Source of the DNA: Phycisphaerales bacterium UBA4658
Lineage (GTDB): Bacteria; Planctomycetota; Phycisphaerae; Phycisphaerales; UBA1924
Assembly: GCA_002405485.1 (NCBI GenBank)
Contig: DHLW01000014.1
Span: 3,791-51,361, forward strand
Direction: 5' to 3'
Length of the DNA stretch: 47,571 bases
The translations under genes were made by a program, and so were the position numbers. The notes beneath the pieces were generated by a model. That model was not told where the DNA came from, did not search any database, and saw only the letters and a program-made list of their open reading frames with translations. Positions 26,706-34,519 of this stretch are shown piece after piece (positions within the stretch are counted from its first letter, which is position 1; every line of letters begins with the position of its first letter).

Positions 26706-26829
26706 GCTCCGCGTCTCCCATGCCCCCTCTGAGCCGTTCCACTGCTCCGGTTGTGAACCAAATTCTATCACATCACCGCCACCGGGCGGAGACCGCCTTC
26801 GGATTCCCGTCCGGGCCGCCGACACCCCT

Positions 26830-27675
26830 TCACGGCTGCTGGATCGGCAGCTCGTCCCAGGTCAGGAAGCTCCCTCCCTGCTTGAACGTGTCGTTCCGCG
26901 ATTCATCGATCAGATACAGCCCCGCGGATCGATCCAGCACCCGTCCCGACCGATCCACCGTCACCGCCGTCACCTCATACAGCTTCGGCGTCGAGATCAG
27001 CATCGATCCGAGTTCCCGCTTCTCCTCCTCGCTCAGGGGGCCCTCGGCCAGCGCGGTCATCACGCTCGAACCCTCCGGACGACGCGGATCCACGTCGCCC
27101 CGCCGCTGCAGGATCGCCGTCGCCGCAAACAGCCCCTTGGCCTGGTCCCCGGTCACCGCGATGCACAATGCCTGGATCACCACCGCCGGAGCCGAGACCA
27201 GACTCACCTCCGCCGGTCCCACCGGACGGAAGATGCCTTCCACCTGGCCCTCAGGCGGCAACAGCTCCAGCAGGAACTTCGCGTCCTCGACGATCTCCCG
27301 CTTGCGCCCCACAAGCTGGCTCGAGTCGGTGAGCAGCGCGCCCTGGGCGTCCCGGAAGTACACCCGGATCTCGCCCCGCCCCTGCACGTCCAGCGTGAAG
27401 GCCAGGCCGTCAGGGTCCAGACTCTGTTCCAGCTTGCCCCGGGCCGTATCCAGCCACCGGAGCACGCACTCCTGAATCCCCGACGCCCGATGGTGATTCT
27501 TGTAGTTTGCGACCTGCCGGGCGATCGCCCTGTGCGACGTCCCGTGCCGCTCCATCAGCAGACCCACCGTCAGACCCGCCGCGAGCACCAGCAGCACCAC
27601 CAGCGGCAACGCAAACCCGCGCCGACGCCAGCGCGCCCTCGGCTTCCGACCAGTCTTTGTCCTCGGTGCTCTCAT
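26830..27675 (-). CDS. gspK: GspK-like minor pseudopilin
   Basis: A 281-residue protein with a prepilin-like leader and hydrophobic helix (RRRGFALPLVVLLVLAAGLTVGLL). As in GspK generally, the usual Glu at position +5 is missing, which fits a tip pseudopilin. The middle region (IQECVLRWLDTARGKLEQSL, YFRDAQGALLTDSSQL) and a C-terminal segment ending YLIDESRNDTFKQGG match GspK-type proteins loosely. It would cap the pseudopilus with GspI and GspJ. It follows GspJ by 8 bases. No Shine-Dalgarno is evident before the ATG. Confidence 0.7.
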   Translation of the reverse strand: MRAPRTKTGRKPRARWRRRGFALPLVVLLVLAAGLTVGLLMERHGTSHRAIARQVANYKNHHRASGIQECVLRWLDTARGKLEQSLDPDGLAFTLDVQGRGEIRVYFRDAQGALLTDSSQLVGRKREIVEDAKFLLELLPPEGQVEGIFRPVGPAEVSLVSAPAVVIQALCIAVTGDQAKGLFAATAILQRRGDVDPRRPEGSSVMTALAEGPLSEEEKRELGSMLISTPKLYEVTAVTVDRSGRVLDRSAGLYLIDESRNDTFKQGGSFLTWDELPIQQP

Positions 27676-27683
27676 CGCATGTG

Positions 27684-29108
27684 CTACTTCGGCGGATCGA
27701 TGATCGTCGTGTGTCCCTTCGAACCCTTGCCCCCGCCCCCCCCGCCACCCTGTTCCCCCGGTGCGCCCGATGGCCCGCCCTTCGAGCCGCCGCTTCCCCC
27801 CGCGCCACCGCTGCCCTGGTCGCCCCGCTGCCCCGCCTGCTCGGCGTTCAACGCTTCCTCGCTGCCCTGAACCAGCGACCCCGGCTCCGGACCGGTCGAC
27901 CACGCCACCTCGAACATCCAGTGCTCTTGCCGGCCTTCCATCGTCTCGAACTTGAGCTCGACAAACGCCGGGAGCTCCTTGGCGTGCAGTGCGGCGATCT
28001 TCGACACCCGCGCACGCTCCAGCTTCTCCCCACGCGACGTTCGAAACACCTGCCATCGCGCCTGACGAAGGCCGGAGATGAGCTTGACCTCGCGCACGTC
28101 CGAACGGCTGTACCGCGCAAGCTCGGCCAGGTCCGCGTCTCCGGCGCCCTCCTCCGCACCGGCGGGAAACTCCCGCCACCACATCGCCCACAGTGACCGT
28201 CCCCCGTCGGGATCCCCCGCCTGCACCGCCCGCTTCAGCACGTTCGGATCATCCTCAGGGCGAAACTCGAACACCCCACGCACCCCGGGCGCACGCGCCG
28301 GAAGGTCGCTGGCCTGCAGCAATCCCGCGAGCGCATCCTCGGAGATCTCTCGGCCCGCAAACTCCCGCGCCGTCTCCCGCAGACGACCCCGCCGATTCTC
28401 CCGGTCCTCGCCCCGCCGACCGGACCGATTCGACTCCGCCTCACGACCTCTGCCCCCGTCCGCCGCGGCCAGCGCGTCGTCGATCGCCGACTTTCCGCCC
28501 CGCCCGCCGGCAACGTCCTGCAGCGTCGGCGCCTTCCCCGAGCCGGCCGCCGCCTCCGCCGCCGCGCTCCCCTGACGCGCGTCGGTGCTCAGGAACATCC
28601 TGTCCCCCCGGCGGAATCGCTCGATCATCATCTGCTCGCGCTCGCGCAGTTCCGCCGCGGTCAGCGACCGCACGTTCCCTCGCACCGGCGGTACCTTGAG
28701 CGCAAGCTCCAGCGTCTGCATCGGCCGTCCGTACACGTCCAGCTTCGACGGCTCGGGCTGCAGCGTGAAGCGATTGAAGCCCACGCTCTCCTCGCGCATG
28801 TTCTCGCGCTCGGCCGTCGCCGACTCCAGGTCGCCGACGATCCGCTCCTTCAGTTCCGCGTCGCGCGGCTCGGGCGTGTCGGCCATCAGCAGCGTCCGCA
28901 TCGACTGTTGGATGATCCGGTGCGCCGACGCGAACTCCAGGTTGTTCTCCATCCGCTGCGCCTGCGACTGCTTCGCCCGGTCCATCATGCGAAACACGCC
29001 GGTCGCAATCAGGATCACGATCAGCCCCAGCACCGCCGCCAGCGTCACCTCGATGAGCGTGAACCCGGCGGCCCGCCTCCGTGCCTTGATCCCGCTCGCG
29101 AGTGTCAT
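27684..29108 (-). CDS. gspJ: GspJ-like minor pseudopilin with large charged insertion
   Basis: A 474-residue pseudopilin. The class III leader is cut at AAG^FTLIEVTLA, followed by the N-terminal helix with Glu at +5. GspJ is normally about 200 residues. Here a highly charged Arg/Glu/Asp/Gly-rich insertion occupies about residues 190-265 and a Gly/Ser-rich tail (GGSGG and GGGGGGG) the last 50. The rest contains AELARYSRSDVREVKLISGLRQARWQVFR, consistent with the GspJ beta domain. The start has GGGAGG six bases upstream and overlaps the GspI stop as ATGA, supporting translational coupling. Confidence 0.75.
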   Translation of the reverse strand: MTLASGIKARRRAAGFTLIEVTLAAVLGLIVILIATGVFRMMDRAKQSQAQRMENNLEFASAHRIIQQSMRTLLMADTPEPRDAELKERIVGDLESATAERENMREESVGFNRFTLQPEPSKLDVYGRPMQTLELALKVPPVRGNVRSLTAAELREREQMMIERFRRGDRMFLSTDARQGSAAAEAAAGSGKAPTLQDVAGGRGGKSAIDDALAAADGGRGREAESNRSGRRGEDRENRRGRLRETAREFAGREISEDALAGLLQASDLPARAPGVRGVFEFRPEDDPNVLKRAVQAGDPDGGRSLWAMWWREFPAGAEEGAGDADLAELARYSRSDVREVKLISGLRQARWQVFRTSRGEKLERARVSKIAALHAKELPAFVELKFETMEGRQEHWMFEVAWSTGPEPGSLVQGSEEALNAEQAGQRGDQGSGGAGGSGGSKGGPSGAPGEQGGGGGGGKGSKGHTTIIDPPK

Positions 29109-29710
29109 CTCGAACCTCCCCCGCCACCACCGCCACCACCACCAGGCTGCGAGATCAGCTCGCCAAGCCACTTCCCCAGCTTGGTCCGGTCTCGCCCGAT
29201 CACCTCGATCGAGTCCGGATTCCTCGGCGTGAACGGATCGATCGCCCGCGAGATCGACGCCAGGGCCTCGCCCTCGATCGCCATCGCCACGTCGCTCGGG
29301 AGCGCCTCGTACACCGTCACGCCCACCATCCGGAACCGGTCCAGGGCCTGCAACGCCGATCCGCTGGACTCCTGCGTCCGGTTGATCACCAGCTTGGCCG
29401 GCGTCCGCTCCAGCTCGTACAGAAACTGGTACGAGCCGTACGAGATCGGATTGGACTTCGGTGGCAACTCGTCGGGATCGTCCAGGAACGTCAGCATCAG
29501 ACGGTTGGCCACCTCGTACGCCGCCAGACGCTTGCGGCTCTCGGCCTCCATCGTCATGATCGAGTTCACCGCGTTGGTCACGATGAGCGTCACCATCGAC
29601 AGCATCAGCACCGCCAGAACCACTTCCAGCAGCGTCATGCCCGGCCGGCATCGAGCAAGGCCCCGACGCCGTGCGGATCTGCCAGGAGAGATGTTCGCGC
29701 TGCTCCGCAT
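29105..29710 (-). CDS. gspI: GspI-like minor pseudopilin
   Basis: A 201-residue pseudopilin with cleavage motif CRPG^MTLLEVVLAVLMLS, the GspI-type variant with Met after the cut and Glu at +5. It initiates the pseudopilus tip together with J and K. The leader is about 24 residues, longer than usual. The C-terminus is a run of ten glycines then Ser-Arg, which is atypical. It lies 99 bases downstream of GspG and its stop overlaps the GspJ start. Confidence 0.78.
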   Translation of the reverse strand: MRSSANISPGRSARRRGLARCRPGMTLLEVVLAVLMLSMVTLIVTNAVNSIMTMEAESRKRLAAYEVANRLMLTFLDDPDELPPKSNPISYGSYQFLYELERTPAKLVINRTQESSGSALQALDRFRMVGVTVYEALPSDVAMAIEGEALASISRAIDPFTPRNPDSIEVIGRDRTKLGKWLGELISQPGGGGGGGGGGSR

Positions 29711-29809
29711 GACGCTGCCCCCGCCATCCGCCCTTCCGCTCGGTCAGTTCCGCCGCATCGGTCCTCGTGGCACTGGCCCGACGCCCGTGCCACCAAGGTC
29801 GGCGCCTGG

Positions 29810-30244
29810 TCACTGCTGCGGCTGATCCACCGTCCAGATGTCGATGTTGTCCTGGTTGCCCTGTTCCCCGCTCTCGCCCGTGGAGTACAGGATGTACGGC
29901 TTGGCGCTCCCCGCCGCGTTGGGCGCGTACACCAGCGGCCGCTTCCACGAATCCTGCGGCAGCTTCTCGGTGTACTTGGGCACCAGCGTCTGCAACGTCG
30001 GCGGAAATGTTCCGTGATCGAGCTGATAGGCCTTGAGCATCGACTCCACCTGACGCATCGATGCGATGGTCGTGGCCTTGCGCGCCTCGGATCCGCGCGT
30101 GCCGATGTTCCAGGCCACCACCCCGATCAAGAGGCCCATGATCATCACCACCAGCATCATCTCCAGCAGCGTGAAGCCCCGGCGTGCCCCCAGGGCCGCG
30201 CCGGCGTGTCGTGCGATCAGGCGTTGTGCAAGCATGTGTCTCAT
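29810..30244 (-). CDS. gspG: GspG major pseudopilin
   Basis: The major pseudopilin, 144 residues from this start. The prepilin motif is ARRG^FTLLEMMLVVMIMGLL, followed by ARKATTIASMRQVESMLKAYQLDHGTFPP and the GspG-type segment with PLVYAP and IDIWTVD. GspG polymerises into the pseudopilus that pushes substrates through the secretin. An AGGGA lies 8 bases before this ATG; ATG 30283 upstream in the same frame has no ribosome site but cannot be excluded. It lies between GspF and GspI. Confidence 0.92.
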   Translation of the reverse strand: MRHMLAQRLIARHAGAALGARRGFTLLEMMLVVMIMGLLIGVVAWNIGTRGSEARKATTIASMRQVESMLKAYQLDHGTFPPTLQTLVPKYTEKLPQDSWKRPLVYAPNAAGSAKPYILYSTGESGEQGNQDNIDIWTVDQPQQ

Positions 30245-30295
30245 GGTTCGTGTCCCTGTCTGCATTCTCTTCGTCCAACTCATCCGCGCGTGATC

Positions 30296-31495
30296 TCAGA
30301 ACTTGATGTTGTTCGTCAGCGTCAGCATCGGCAGCATCAGCGCCAGCAGCAGCGACCCGATGACCGCGAACATGATGATGATCATCCCCGGCTCCAGCAC
30401 CGCCAGGAGCCGTGTGCTCGTCTTGTCGACCTCGTCCTGCATGTCCATCGCCAGCGTGTGGAACGCCGACTCCATGTCCCCCGACCGCTCGCTCGCGATC
30501 AGCAGCCGTCGCGTCGCCACCGGCAGCGTGTCCACCTCGTCGATCAGCAGCCGAAGAATCCCGCCCTCGATCAGCCGCGTCCGCAGACGCTCGAGCTGCG
30601 TCCGCATCTTCGGATGATTCACGGCCTGGTTCGCCGTCCCAAGCGCGTCGGCCAGCGGCACGCCCGTCTTGGTCATCGCCCCCATCACCGCGAAGAACCG
30701 CGCCGACTCCTGCGCCAGGATCACGTCCCGGATCACCGGGAACCCGCGCGACACTCGCCCCAGCACGTTCAGCACCGCCCCGCGGAACACGATCCCAAGC
30801 CCGATGAGCGCGAGCACGCCCACCAGCAGCCACATCAGATGCTCCCGCATCCAGATCCCCGTGTTGATCACGATCCGGCTGAACGTCGGCAGCGGGATGT
30901 CGCTCTTGGCAAGCCCCTCGCCCATCATCGGCACCACCACCAGCATCATCATGGTCGCGACCAGCAACGAGATCGACATCACGATCGCCGGATAGATCAT
31001 CAGCGTCGTCGCCTTGTTCCCGATCGCCAGCCGACGCCGAGCCGTCACCGCCAGTTCCTTCGCCGCCCCCGCCAGATCGCCCGACCGCTCCGCCGCCTTG
31101 TACACCGCGATCGTCACCTGATCAAACCCGCCCACGCGCTTGCACGCGTCCGCAAATCCCTGACCCGACTGCACCAGGTCGCGCAACTGCATCACCCGCG
31201 GCCTCGCCACGGGTCGCACCGTCTGCGTCGTCACATCCAACGCTTCCACCAGCGGCACGCCGCGGCTGACAAGCTGCCCGAGCTGCTCATTCAACGCCGC
31301 CTGGTCCACCAGCGCCAGCTTCGCCTCCCGGGCCATCCACGCCGGCACCCGCCACGACCGCACCAGCATCCGCCCCTCGGCACGAAGCGACTGCGCCAGC
31401 GCCGACACCGTCCCCGCCTGCCGAACCCCAAAGGATCGACCCCCGCCCGGGCGGACGGCGAGGAAGACAAAGGCGTTGGAAGTCATCGACGACAT
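30296..31495 (-). CDS. gspF: GspF/PilC-family inner-membrane platform protein
   Basis: A 399-residue polytopic platform protein with two repeated T2SSF domains (about 70-190 and 275-395) and three transmembrane regions, including ATTLMIYPAIVMSISLLVATMMMLVVVP and a C-terminal GMIIIMFAVIGSLLLALMLPM. Sequence landmarks such as LNEQLGQLVSRGVPLVEAL, YKAAERSGDL and ASERSGDMESAFH are diagnostic. It contacts the ATPase GspE. It is the first gene of the operon. TAAACT (31501-31506, minus strand) ends 5 bases before the ATG and no Shine-Dalgarno is seen. ATG 31486 is an alternative start. Confidence 0.92.
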   Translation of the reverse strand: MSSMTSNAFVFLAVRPGGGRSFGVRQAGTVSALAQSLRAEGRMLVRSWRVPAWMAREAKLALVDQAALNEQLGQLVSRGVPLVEALDVTTQTVRPVARPRVMQLRDLVQSGQGFADACKRVGGFDQVTIAVYKAAERSGDLAGAAKELAVTARRRLAIGNKATTLMIYPAIVMSISLLVATMMMLVVVPMMGEGLAKSDIPLPTFSRIVINTGIWMREHLMWLLVGVLALIGLGIVFRGAVLNVLGRVSRGFPVIRDVILAQESARFFAVMGAMTKTGVPLADALGTANQAVNHPKMRTQLERLRTRLIEGGILRLLIDEVDTLPVATRRLLIASERSGDMESAFHTLAMDMQDEVDKTSTRLLAVLEPGMIIIMFAVIGSLLLALMLPMLTLTNNIKF

Positions 31496-31974
31496 GCCAG
31501 AGTTTATCGGGCTGAACGACCCAAAGCCGACACCGCGCAGAACCGCACCCTCTCCACCGACGGCACGACGCCGGCGTTTGACCCACTCAGCAGGAGGTCT
31601 TGCATTGGACCGCCGAAGACGCGGCCTTGCCCCGTCGCCGGGTTCGGCCAGACGTCGGGTCCGTGCCGGGTCTGGCCCGCCTGGGCCAGCCGACGGGAGG
31701 GTGTATGCACGTCTTCTGGCATGGTTGCAGACCCTCGCCGAAAAAACGCCGCGACGTGTCGGCAACTCTAGTGCAAGCCCCGCTCCAGACCCGCCCACCC
31801 AGGAAAGAACCGCCGCCCGTCCCTTCCGACCTGCCGGTTGCGCCGCGAGTGCCGGGCAGACCGTCCCCCCCGGAGGCGTTATCGCTCCCCGAGGTCTGCA
31901 TCTGCGTTCGGGCTTGCTTGGGCTTTGGCCAGCCGGCAGCACACTGGCACGGTCATTCTCTACACTCATCCACG
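31496..31974. other. Divergent intergenic region between gspF and tdh
   Basis: A 479-base region separates two divergent genes. It holds the gspF -10-like TAAACT (minus strand, 31501-31506), a perfect 8-bp inverted repeat GGCCAGAC/GTCTGGCC (31646-31653 and 31670-31677), an A6 tract at about 31741-31746, and the tdh -10-like TACACT at 31961-31966. The tdh frame stays open upstream to about 31600, and ATG 31705 follows GGGAGG, but the extra sequence is low-complexity and unlike any dehydrogenase. No gene is defensible here. Confidence 0.5.
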
Positions 31975-33096
31975 ATGACCACCTCCACCCCGGCCCGGCC
32001 TGCTCAGAGCGTCGCCATGCCCACGAGCGCGTCCGCATCTGCCTCAGGCGCCAGAGCCACCATGCGTGCCCTCGTCAAGCACCACGCCGGTCCCGGATTG
32101 CAACTCGTCACCGACCGACCCGTCCCCGACGTCGGCCCGCGCGATGTGCTCATCCGCGTCAAGAAAGCCGGGATCTGCGGCACCGATCGCCACATCTGGG
32201 AGTGGGACCACTGGGCCGCCGGCCGAATCCCCGTCGGCATCGTCACCGGCCACGAGTTCGTCGGCGTCATCGAGCGCGTCGGGTCCGCCGTCACCCGCTT
32301 TGCCCCCGGCCTCCGCGTCAGCGCCGAGGGACACATCACCGCCGGTCTGGATTACAACAGCCGCACCGGCAACGCCCACATCGCCCGCGATACCCGCATC
32401 CTGGGCGTCGACCGCGACGGCGTGTTCGCCGAGTTCGTCTGCGTCCCCGAGGACAACGTCTGGCCTGTCCACCCCAGCATTCCCGATCACATCGCCGCCA
32501 TCTTCGACCCCCTGGGCAACGCCGTTCACACCGTCATGTCCGCAAGCGTCAGCGCCAAGACCGTGCTCATCACCGGCGTGGGCATCATCGGGCTCATGGC
32601 CGTCACCGTCGCCAAGTGCGCAGGCGCCAGCCGAATCTTCGTCACCGACGTCGACGACCGCCGCCTCGCCCTCGCCCGCAAGCTCGGCGCCGTCGAGGCC
32701 TACAAAGCCAACGACCCCGGCTGGATCGACAAGCTCCGCACCCACACCCGCGGCGACGGCGCCGACGTCCTCCTGGAAATGTCCGGCCACCCCATGGCCA
32801 TCGACGACGGCTTCAAGGCCCTCCGCATGGGCGGCACCGCCGCGCTCCTGGGCATCCCCAGCAGACCCATCAGCTTCGACCTCTCCAGCCACGTCATCTT
32901 CAAGGGTGCAACCGTGCTCGGTATCAACGGCCGACGCATGTTCGAGACCTGGTACCAGATGGAAGAAATGCTCCTCTCCGGCCGTCTGAAACTCGAAGAG
33001 ATCATCACCCACCAGTTGCCCATGGACCAGTTCGCCACCGGTTTCGGGCTCATGCAGAGCGGGGAAGCGATCAAGGTGGTGCTGGAGGTCGGCTGA
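31975..33096 (+). CDS. tdh: L-threonine 3-dehydrogenase (zinc-dependent MDR family)
   Basis: A 373-residue zinc alcohol dehydrogenase-type enzyme that oxidises L-threonine to 2-amino-3-ketobutyrate with NAD+. Landmarks are the zinc-ligand segment KKAGICGTDRHIWEWD, the GHEFVG signature, the structural region SAEGHITAG, the Rossmann motif ITGVGIIGLMAV and the substrate segment NGRRMFETWYQMEEML, which is diagnostic of Tdh. Family homology begins at MRALVKHH (codon 30, position 32062), so the Ser/Thr/Ala-rich first 29 residues may not be translated. The upstream ATG is favoured by TACACT 8 bases before it. No kbl (ketobutyrate CoA ligase) partner is next to it. Confidence 0.9.
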   Translation: MTTSTPARPAQSVAMPTSASASASGARATMRALVKHHAGPGLQLVTDRPVPDVGPRDVLIRVKKAGICGTDRHIWEWDHWAAGRIPVGIVTGHEFVGVIERVGSAVTRFAPGLRVSAEGHITAGLDYNSRTGNAHIARDTRILGVDRDGVFAEFVCVPEDNVWPVHPSIPDHIAAIFDPLGNAVHTVMSASVSAKTVLITGVGIIGLMAVTVAKCAGASRIFVTDVDDRRLALARKLGAVEAYKANDPGWIDKLRTHTRGDGADVLLEMSGHPMAIDDGFKALRMGGTAALLGIPSRPISFDLSSHVIFKGATVLGINGRRMFETWYQMEEMLLSGRLKLEEIITHQLPMDQFATGFGLMQSGEAIKVVLEVG

Positions 33097-33262
33097 CCAA
33101 TCCTCACCCGGTGCGTTCGCCCCATCCGATCCGGCCCGGGGCCTTCCCCGGAACGCCCGAGAAATCGCATATACTCGACCCACCCGGGCTCGCCGCACGC
33201 TCTGCGGGCTCCGGGCCCGCGGGTCGCGTACTGAGTACCGCCTATCTGGAGAGGTTTCCCCG

Positions 33263-34279
33263 ATGATTCGCAAACGCACGTTCCTGACTTTCGCCGCGTT
33301 GTCTCTCGCCGCCGCTTGCGTCGGCGCAAGCGCCATGGCCTTCGCGCCGGCGCCCAAGAAGTCCTACGAGTTCGGCGTCATCGCCAAGAGCCAGTCCAAC
33401 CCCGTCTTCCAGGCCGCCCGCACAGGCGCCATGGACGCCGCCCGCGACCTCTCCAAGAAGCACGGCGTCGACGTCAAGATCAACTGGCGCACCCCCAACA
33501 ACGAGGACGCCCAGCAGCAGTCCCAGTTCGTCGAACAGCTCGCCAGCGCCGGCGTCAACGGCATCAGCATCTCCTGCTCCGATGGCAAGGTCCTCAAGTC
33601 CGCCATCGACTCCGCCGTCGGCAAGGGCGTCGAGGTCGTCACCTTCGACTCCGATTCCCCCGACTCCAAGCGCTTCGCCTACTACGGCATCGACGATGTC
33701 GAGGCCGGTCGCGAGGTCATGCGCCAGCTCGCCAAGGCCATGGGCGAAAAGGGCGTCGTCGCCATCCTCGCCGGCAACCAGAACGCCCCGAACCTCCAGG
33801 CTCGCGTCCGCGGCGTGAGGGAAGAGGCCGCCAAGTTCAAGGGCATCTCCATCAAGGACACCTACTACCACGCCGAGACCGCCGCCGAAGCCGCCGCCAA
33901 GGTCCAGCAGGTCCAGAACGCCAACCCCGACATCACCGGCTGGGCCATGGTCGGCGGGTGGCCACTGTTCACCAAGAACGCCCTCGACGGCGTCTACGAC
34001 AAGGCCAAGGTCGTCTCCGTCGACCACCTCCCCGAGCAGCTCACCTACGTCAAGAACGGCCAGGTCCAGGCCCTCATCGGCCAGGACTGCTACGGCTGGG
34101 GCTACCGCACCGTCGAGATGCTCTTCGACAAGGTCCACAACAACAAGAAGCCCGAGAAGGTCATCAACAACTTCAAGCTCCAGATCGTCACCAAGGACAA
34201 CGCCGCCGAGTACGAGGGCATCTGGGACAAGTGGCTCGGCAAGAAGACCGACGACAAGAAGCCCGACGAGAAGAAGTAA
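33263..34279 (+). CDS. Periplasmic sugar-binding protein (RbsB-like), orphan
   Basis: A 338-residue type I periplasmic binding protein of the ribose/xylose class. It has a signal peptide (about 1-27, ending near AMAFAPA), then GVIAKSQSNPVFQAARTGAMDAAR, VNGISISCSD, VVTFDSDSPDSKR, and the second lobe with GQDCYGWGYRTVEML. The last 15 residues are Lys/Asp-rich. No permease or ATPase gene is adjacent, so the transporter or sensor it serves is elsewhere. GGAGAGG lies 8 bases before the ATG, and a -10-like TATACT is at 33170-33175. A strong terminator follows at 34313. Confidence 0.88.
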   Translation: MIRKRTFLTFAALSLAAACVGASAMAFAPAPKKSYEFGVIAKSQSNPVFQAARTGAMDAARDLSKKHGVDVKINWRTPNNEDAQQQSQFVEQLASAGVNGISISCSDGKVLKSAIDSAVGKGVEVVTFDSDSPDSKRFAYYGIDDVEAGREVMRQLAKAMGEKGVVAILAGNQNAPNLQARVRGVREEAAKFKGISIKDTYYHAETAAEAAAKVQQVQNANPDITGWAMVGGWPLFTKNALDGVYDKAKVVSVDHLPEQLTYVKNGQVQALIGQDCYGWGYRTVEMLFDKVHNNKKPEKVINNFKLQIVTKDNAAEYEGIWDKWLGKKTDDKKPDEKK

Positions 34280-34312
34280 ATCTCCCGCCCCACAACCAGA
34301 TCGCATCCACGC

Positions 34313-34346
34313 ACCGGCGGGCCTCGTGCCCGCCGGTCTTCGTTTC
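34313..34346 (+). terminator. Rho-independent terminator after the sugar-binding protein gene
   Basis: A perfect 9-bp stem ACCGGCGGG (34313-34321) and CCCGCCGGT (34329-34337) with a 7-base loop is followed by CTTCGTTT. It lies 34 bases after the stop of the binding-protein gene. Confidence 0.7.
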
Positions 34347-34519
34347 CGGCTCCGACGTGACCCACGCGCATCACCCCACACGCTCGGCCCACGCTCCACG
34401 CCCCCTCACCCCGTCCGATAAAGACCAGCAAACGTCCCGTTCCGCAACAGCGAGAACCCACCCTCCGTATCCGCCGATATGGCGGACTCGCGGCGACCCC
34501 GCCGCTCTGGAGGCCTCAG

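Noticed and set aside
29102..31771. An 889-codon plus-strand open frame opposite gspI, gspG and gspF
   Set aside because: The product is Arg/His/Pro-rich without domains. The minus strand carries recognisable pseudopilins and GspF with ATGA overlaps.
31705..31974. Extended N-terminus for tdh from ATG 31705 with GGGAGG upstream
   Set aside because: The extra 90 residues are low-complexity and absent from the family. Homology starts at codon 30 of the shorter form, and TACACT precedes ATG 31975.
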